Assembly (NCBI RefSeq): GCF_003264365.1
Contig: NZ_PYAK01000004.1
Location: forward strand, 210,431-274,430
Source: Micromonospora noduli
GTDB lineage: Bacteria > Actinomycetota > Actinomycetes > Mycobacteriales > Micromonosporaceae
Direction: 5' to 3'
DNA length: 64,000 nt
Within the stretch, counting starts at the first letter, position 1; every line of letters starts with the position of its first letter. The notes under the pieces are model-generated. The model saw nothing but the letters and a program-made list of their open reading frames with translations, had not been told where the DNA came from and made no database searches. The position numbers and the translations under genes were made by a program. Below are positions 60,401 to 64,000 of this stretch, piece by piece.

Positions 60401-60747
60401 AGCGTGGTGACGTCGAACAGGTCGGGGTCGAGCACCGAGCCGACCTGGGACGCGACGCGGGCGGGGATGACGTGCAGGTGACCGTCGGGGCCGCAGCTCT
60501 GGTGGATCACCGCGTTCTCGTCCGCCGGCCGAATTGTGGCCTGCGGGCAGCCCGATCCGCTGTCCCGTACCGTCACCACGTCCCCGGTCAGCAGGGTGAC
60601 GGTGTGCGTCTTCCCATCAGCAGTGGCCGCGGGTGCGCCGGTCTGACCGATGTCGCTGGGTCCGGCCGTGGCGGTGCCGCCCGGTAGGGCGGTCAGCGTC
60701 GTGGCCGTGACAGCGACGGCCAACAGCCATCGCGTTTTCCTGAGCAT
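57406..60747 (-). CDS. large secreted subtilisin-like S8 serine protease
   Basis: 1113 residues; ATG with GAGGAG upstream. Signal peptide MLRKTRWLLAVAVTATTLTA and a ~190-residue propeptide region precede the S8 domain. Catalytic triad: D231 in VAVLDTGADFSHPD, H264 in NGHGTHVAS, S about 435 in GTSMASPHVAG, with the oxyanion Asn in VIAAGNSGG. About 600 further residues are beta-rich and presumably form C-terminal accessory domains. It should be an extracellular protease for nutrient release. Divergent from the X-Pro dipeptidyl-peptidase gene, which would process its products. Confidence 0.93.
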   Translation of the reverse strand: MLRKTRWLLAVAVTATTLTALPGGTATAGPSDIGQTGAPAATADGKTHTVTLLTGDVVTVRDSGSGCPQATIRPADENAVIHQSCGPDGHLHVIPARVASQVGSVLDPDLFDVTTLIADGYDDDNSAELPLIVQPATASARVAALGDVLSLPSIGAVAGRVPKKSPATAKLATNSLLAGAKKVWLDRKVRATALTGGGRPAGLDRNLGQIAAPDAWKAGYTGKGVRVAVLDTGADFSHPDLVGRVADRADFTVEGGDAVDHNGHGTHVASTIAGTGAASHGQRRGVAPDAKLVIGKVLDDHGYGDDSGIIAGMEWAATRADVINMSLGGSDPDDGNDPLSLAVDGLSRSTGVLFVIAAGNSGGAISSPGSAASALTVGAVDRNDKLADFSSRGPLVTSNVAKPELVAPGVDIVAARAAGTNLQDPIDRYYEAISGTSMASPHVAGAAALLAQRHPDWSGERLKAALAGAADPLSGIDPYAVGAGRLNAARPLGGPTSNQPVVNLGTFAYPQSGTSETKLSWTGESTTVLDLDVSIVNHDGQPVPRGAASLSTSRLALRHGTTASATLRVNRAALAARPGFYLATVTARSGRKLVATTPVSFSVEQPSYDLTIQTKPLPGLKDGAESWINLLVTNLTDPLIYYGGAGGTPGDAFTLRVPAGRYAVLGSSVAYYVDSDVLETTLAAEVDLDVRGARSVTLDPARARPVTATVDGVPTTPTRTDLTNVQTAPNGLSWWHQISGYGAKTTVRTTALPKPTFGSRRTWAAVNLDSPAGTAKPYRYNLVHEYAGGAPADPAFRVNKAEQAKLARIEERFHQMDSEGMVTQLIRSGFTPDGVPVTQTHEGNLPPYRTDYLSAGYRWADEGVYGGLSAQEAPRTYQPGSLQTKVWARQPLHSGWYDDPAGVDHSCATAPSRTRGNLHIDLVSLTDQHQRADCLQGSAIGVNRKLSLYRNGKLVEERDRPLADFTVPQQAADYRLTLDVDTSLILPISTTVNTSWTFRSAGPDGTGSVPLPLLAVDYALPMDTNNHATGGTAELAVRQMRGIKAQKVTSFQVWTSTDDGATWTSARVSGSGDSYRVALPTAADGQSVSLRVKAAANGGSGIDQTIIRAYHAG

Positions 60748-61073
60748 GTCGCTCCTCGTCTAATGTGGACGAAGCCGCCTCTTCGGGCGACTTCGGCAAG
60801 ATCATATGCAGGGGAACGATCATCCGGGCACCCCTTGACGAGGGGTTTTCCGGCCCTCGCGGTGAGGATTTCGGCGCTGTTTCGCCGCCGGGCTCAGTTC
60901 GATGTCGTTTCGATTGCCGCCCACCGGACCGACAGCGACGGTGCGGACGACAGATGCGCCCCTGGCCGAAGGGATCGACGGGATGCCGGCCCCGCCCTAG
61001 CATGACGACGAATGGATCTTCGAGATTGGCCAGTGCCGACCCCGGCAACCAGCCCAACCGAAGGGAGACGCGA
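60748..61073. promoter_or_regulatory. divergent promoter region between two secreted peptidase genes
   Basis: 326 bases with no gene. For the protease (minus strand) a TATGAT-like -10 lies around 60804-60809; for the peptidase (plus strand) TAGCAT near 60999-61004 is a candidate. Neither has a convincing -35. Nothing else was recognised. Confidence 0.4.
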
Positions 61074-62957
61074 ATGCGTCGACCCCGTCATCTGGCACTC
61101 CTGAGCGTCGGCGTGTCCGGCGCCCTGGTCCTCGGCGCAGCCCCACCCGCGGCTGCCGCTTTGCCCACGCCCACCACGCCCACCGGCATCGTGGTCAGCG
61201 ACGGCATGACCCAACCGGTGTTCTCGCTCGCCGACGCGATCGAGGAGCGCGTGTTCGTCCAGACCCCTGTGGACACCGACCACGACGGTCGGCCCGACCG
61301 GGTGGCGATCGACATCTCCCGCCCCCGGGAGACAGCCACGCAGGGCTTCAAGGTGCCGGTCATCTTCGAGCACAGCCCGTACCGCAAGGGCACCTGGGGT
61401 GACGTGCCGTACCCGAGCGTGCTCGTCGACGACCTGCCGCAGAACGGCCTGACCGACCGCAACGGGCGTCGCGCACTCGACGCCGGCGCACAACGGGCCC
61501 AGGCGAAGGCCAACCTGCCTGGCTCGCTGGACGACTACTACGTGCCCCGCGGGTACGCGGTGGTGCTCGGTCAGAGCGTCGGCACCGGCGACTCGGACGG
61601 CTGCCCGACCAGCGGGGACCAGGCCGAGACGCTCGGCACCAAGGCGGTCATCGACTGGCTCAACGGCCGGGTCAAGGGGTACGACGCCAACGGCGCCCCG
61701 GTCACCGCCGGCTGGACCACCGGCGCGGTCGGCATGACCGGTGTCTCCTACAACGGGACGCTGCCCAACCAGGTCGCCACCACGGGCGTCAAGGGGCTCA
61801 AGACCATCGTGCCGGTCTCCGCGATCAGCAGCTGGTACGACTACTACCGGGCCAACGGTCTGGTGGTCGCGCCCGGGACGTTCCAGGGCGAGGACCTCGA
61901 CATCCTGGCCCAGTACACCGCCGGGCAGGCCCGCGCCGAGGGGCAGTGCGCCGACGAGCTGGCGGATATCACCGCGAAGCAGGACCGGGTCACCGGCGAC
62001 TACTCGAAGTTCTGGCGCGACCGCGACTACCTTGATGCCCGGGACGTCGAGGCCAGCGTCTTCGTCGTGCACGGCCTCAACGACTGGAACGTGAAGACCG
62101 AGCACTTCGCCGGCTGGTGGGACCAGCTCGCCAAGCGCGACGTCCCCCGCAAGATCTGGTTGCACCAGGGCGGCCACGGTGGTCCCGGCAGCAGCGCGTC
62201 GGTGACCCTGCCCAGCGGCCAGACGTGGACGTACAAGCAGACCGAGAACCGCTGGTTCGACTTCTGGCTGTGGAACGTGCGCAACGGCATCATGGACGAG
62301 CCGACGGCGGTGCTCCAGCGCGAGGACCGCGCCTACACCACGTACGCCAACTGGCCCGACCCGGCGGCGCGGGAGGTCGGCCTGCACTTCGCGGCCACCG
62401 ACACCACCGCACCCGGCGCGCTCACCACCGGCAAGCCGCCCAAGGCCAAGGTCGAGCAGAGCTTCGTCGACGAGGGCCGGACCATCCACCCGGACACCCT
62501 GGTGTCCAATCCGGACACCGCGAGCGCCAACCGACTCGCCTACCGCTCCCCCGAGCTGACGCAGAGCGTGCGCATCTCCGGACGTCCGGAGATGCGACTG
62601 CGGATGGCCATCGACAACAAGCCGGACGCGAACCTCACCGCGTACCTTGTCGACTACGGCCCGGCCGGATCGACCGCCGCCCCGACAGTGGTGACGCGAG
62701 GGTGGATGGACCCGCAGAACCGCAAGAGCGCCGCGCGCACCGAGCCGGTCAAGCAGGGCAAGCTGTACGACTACCGGTGGACCATGGAGCCGAAGGACTA
62801 CATCTTCCCGGCGGGACACCGGATCGGCGTTGTCGTCTTCTCCAGCGACCAGGAGTACACCCTGCTGCCGTTGGGCGGCACCGAACTGCGGGTCGCGCCG
62901 AACGACAGCGAACTGCGACTGCCGGTTGTCGGCGGGCGGAGCGTCCTCGGGTTCTGA
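61074..62957 (+). CDS. secreted X-Pro dipeptidyl-peptidase (CocE/NonD family)
   Basis: 627 residues; ATG 61074 with AGGGAG upstream. Signal peptide HLALLSVGVSGALVLGAAPPAAA. The alpha/beta hydrolase has its nucleophile in GMTGVSYNGTLPNQ (Ser ~225), the Asp in VFVVHGLNDWNVK and the His in WLHQGGHGGPG. The C-terminal PepX_C jelly-roll domain ends with HRIGVVVFSSDQEYTLLPLGG. It should release X-Pro dipeptides outside the cell. Confidence 0.92.
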   Translation: MRRPRHLALLSVGVSGALVLGAAPPAAAALPTPTTPTGIVVSDGMTQPVFSLADAIEERVFVQTPVDTDHDGRPDRVAIDISRPRETATQGFKVPVIFEHSPYRKGTWGDVPYPSVLVDDLPQNGLTDRNGRRALDAGAQRAQAKANLPGSLDDYYVPRGYAVVLGQSVGTGDSDGCPTSGDQAETLGTKAVIDWLNGRVKGYDANGAPVTAGWTTGAVGMTGVSYNGTLPNQVATTGVKGLKTIVPVSAISSWYDYYRANGLVVAPGTFQGEDLDILAQYTAGQARAEGQCADELADITAKQDRVTGDYSKFWRDRDYLDARDVEASVFVVHGLNDWNVKTEHFAGWWDQLAKRDVPRKIWLHQGGHGGPGSSASVTLPSGQTWTYKQTENRWFDFWLWNVRNGIMDEPTAVLQREDRAYTTYANWPDPAAREVGLHFAATDTTAPGALTTGKPPKAKVEQSFVDEGRTIHPDTLVSNPDTASANRLAYRSPELTQSVRISGRPEMRLRMAIDNKPDANLTAYLVDYGPAGSTAAPTVVTRGWMDPQNRKSAARTEPVKQGKLYDYRWTMEPKDYIFPAGHRIGVVVFSSDQEYTLLPLGGTELRVAPNDSELRLPVVGGRSVLGF

Positions 62958-62974
62958 TTCGTCTCTGCGCTCCC

Positions 62975-63009
62975 GGTGGGGCAGTCCGACACGTTCGGGC
63001 TGCCCCACC
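62975..63009 (+). terminator. hairpin after the X-Pro dipeptidyl-peptidase gene
   Basis: Perfect 10-base arms GGTGGGGCAG (62975-62984) and CTGCCCCACC (63000-63009) with an inner CCGA/TCGG pairing, 17 bases past the stop. No U-tract. Confidence 0.75.
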
Positions 63010-63096
63010 CGCATGTCGGGACCACTCCGCCGCAGGTGCTGGCGGCGTTGTCGACTCGCTTTCCCTGATGTCGGGGTATCGCACGACACCGTGACA

Positions 63097-63182
63097 CCCG
63101 CATGATCGTGCTCGATCCTGGATGTAGTGGCCTCGCGGCGTAGGGAGGGACCTGTTTCCTGGATCGAGCACGATCATGCGGG
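63097..63182. repeat. 22-bp perfect inverted repeat with 42-base spacer
   Basis: Arms 63097-63118 and 63161-63182 are exactly complementary; the core reads CATGATCGTGCTCGATCC. No gene or transposase lies within. Probably one copy of a dispersed palindromic family or a small non-autonomous element. Confidence 0.85.
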
Positions 63183-63233
63183 CGCGAGGTTCCGCACAGC
63201 ACGTTGTCCCCTGGCCGGCCGCCAGTCCGCACG

Positions 63234-63405
63234 ACGCTCTGCCCCCTGAGTCGGCCCGGGCCGCACCGCGCAATGACCCGCAACCGGGCCGACCTGTACG
63301 GCGCCGCGCCCCCGAGTCGGGCCGGGCCGTAAGACGCATTGACCTCAGACCAGGCCGATCCGCCCGACGCTTTGCCGCGCCCCCTGCCTCAGCCCGGGCC
63401 AAGCG
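63234..63405. repeat. degenerate tandem repeat, about 2.6 units of ~65-70 bases
   Basis: A core like GAGTCGGCCCGGGCCG followed by a CGCAATGACC-like end recurs near 63247, 63313 and, more decayed, 63385, with GACGCTCTGC / GACGCTTTGC preceding the first and third. Unit boundaries are approximate. Confidence 0.6.
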
Positions 63406-63426
63406 TCCAAACCGCGCAGACGGGCA

Positions 63427-63503
63427 TGATCGACTCGGTTTTCAGGAAGTCGGGGCATCCCCGGCACCCGGACACCGCGTTTTCCATGAACCCGAGTCGA
63501 TCA
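63427..63503. repeat. second long inverted repeat
   Basis: Arms TGATCGACTCGG (63427-63438) and its complement (63492-63503) enclose 53 bases in which TTTTC and a GGGG...CCCC run can pair further. The outer CATGATCG start is shared with the repeat at 63097, suggesting related elements. Confidence 0.75.
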
Positions 63504-63892
63504 CCCGCCCTGACCGCCGTGTCCGGTTCGCCAGGGGGCCGATTTATCCCGTTTGGGCCGCAGTGTCGGGTGGTCGGGGCCGCCCCGCCGGTGGAATCGG
63601 GGGGCGGCCGGGGTCGTTATACCTGGCATGCCACCGCGACCCCCGGGGTCGTGGGGCGCGGCAGCCGCCCGGGAACACCTGGCAGGCCGCCCCGGTTACA
63701 TCCCCCGAACGGTCGAGCAGCACAACGGCCGACTCCCGCGGGTAGGCGGAATGACCGGCCACCGCGAACGGTTACACCCTGTCCCGACGCCGACCCCCTC
63801 GTTGCGGGTCACCGGGCAAAAGCTTCCCCGCACGGCACGCACCCCCCTGTACTGCCGTGTGGGCACCCCCGACGCCAGAGGAGCACGCCATC

Positions 63893-64000
63893 ATGCGTAC
63901 CGATCTGATCCGTAAGACCGCTTTGACCGCTGCTGGCCTCGCGTTCACCGGTGGGGCTATCGCCGGACCGGTGACCGCCGCGTACGCCGCGTCGGATGCC
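63893..64000 (+). CDS. secreted protein, N-terminal signal peptide only (3' end outside window)
   Basis: ATG 63893 with AGAGGAG upstream opens a frame that runs off the window after 36 codons. It encodes a Sec-type signal peptide: RK at the N-terminus, the hydrophobic TALTAAGLAFTGGAIAG, and an AYA-A cleavage site. The mature part is not visible, so no function can be given. Confidence 0.75.
   Translation, partial: MRTDLIRKTALTAAGLAFTGGAIAGPVTAAYAASDA

Larger units (their letters stand above)
62958..63892. other. repeat-rich non-coding region
   Basis: About 0.94 kb without a credible gene: open frames here lack ribosome-binding sites and have no family resemblance. It contains the terminator of the upstream gene, two long inverted repeats and a degenerate tandem repeat (listed separately). 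The last ~250 bases (63640-63892) presumably hold the leader of the next gene. Confidence 0.7.

Noticed and set aside
57415..60687. Very long plus-strand open frame (about 1090 codons) opposite the S8 protease
   Set aside because: It is antisense to a gene with an intact catalytic triad, is rich in Arg/Gly/Val as expected from a shadow frame in high-GC DNA, and has no domain or ribosome-binding site.
60894..63089. Long minus-strand open frame opposite the X-Pro dipeptidyl-peptidase
   Set aside because: Shadow frame: low-complexity Arg/Gly/Val composition and no recognisable motif, while the plus strand encodes a complete enzyme.
63640..63892. Possible ydaO-type (c-di-AMP) riboswitch before the secreted protein
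   Set aside because: Such riboswitches often precede actinobacterial cell-wall hydrolases, but I could not align the conserved blocks; a covariance-model search would decide.

Overview
The window is very GC-rich (third codon positions almost all G/C), has frequent GTG starts and tight ATGA/GTGA/TGATG gene overlaps, and encodes Tat-dependent glycoside hydrolases, subtilisin-like secreted proteases and DUF4190/DUF2231/DUF998 membrane proteins. This fits a filamentous actinomycete, most likely Micromonosporaceae; the genus is inference. No tRNA, rRNA, CRISPR array, integrase or transposase was seen.

Region A (1-34226) is a large defence island. Its core, on the minus strand, is a textbook class 1 DISARM locus read from 31251 down to 17534: SNF2 helicase (drmD), N6-adenine methyltransferase (drmMI), DrmA helicase, DUF1998 protein (drmB) and single-HKD phospholipase D protein (drmC), each overlapping the next by 1-4 bases. 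It is embedded in a longer same-strand array. Upstream lie an HTH/methylase/specificity-domain fusion and an OGG-fold DNA glycosylase-like protein. Downstream lie a second HTH/methylase/specificity fusion, a soluble Ser/Thr kinase with a TPR-like tail, a RecD-like helicase with a C-terminal nuclease-like domain, a DUF262-DUF1524 (GmrSD-type) protein carrying an alkyltransferase-like domain without its cysteine, a UvrD-type helicase with a RelE-like N-terminus, a coiled-coil protein with a GrpE-like C-terminus, and a divergent Hsp70. A truncated SNF2-family helicase converges on the Hsp70 gene at the left edge. Base-modification reading, nuclease, helicase and chaperone functions on top of DISARM make this the most interesting part of the window. 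A strong hairpin at 7425-7461 suggests that the UvrD/GrpE-like/Hsp70 genes may be a separately transcribed module.

Region B (34329-41734), plus strand, holds a DUF4352-like lipoprotein, a single-pass membrane protein, an RNase HI-like protein, an SMC/RecF-like ATPase coupled to a small helical protein (possible second defence cassette), a DUF4190 membrane protein, an EcsC-like protein and an aldo/keto reductase.

Region C (42014-57276) is ordinary chromosomal content: a Tat-exported phospholipase C, a frameshifted AraC regulator divergent from an NmrA-like oxidoreductase, a SEC-C protein, a CpdA-like phosphodiesterase with a LysE exporter, then a ROK regulator followed by a GH27 / GH95 / SGNH-hydrolase sugar-degradation operon, and DUF2231, DUF1801 and DUF998 proteins.

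Region D (57406-64000) contains a large secreted S8 protease divergent from a secreted X-Pro dipeptidyl-peptidase, then about 0.9 kb of non-coding sequence packed with two long inverted repeats and a degenerate tandem repeat, and the signal peptide of a secreted protein cut by the window end.
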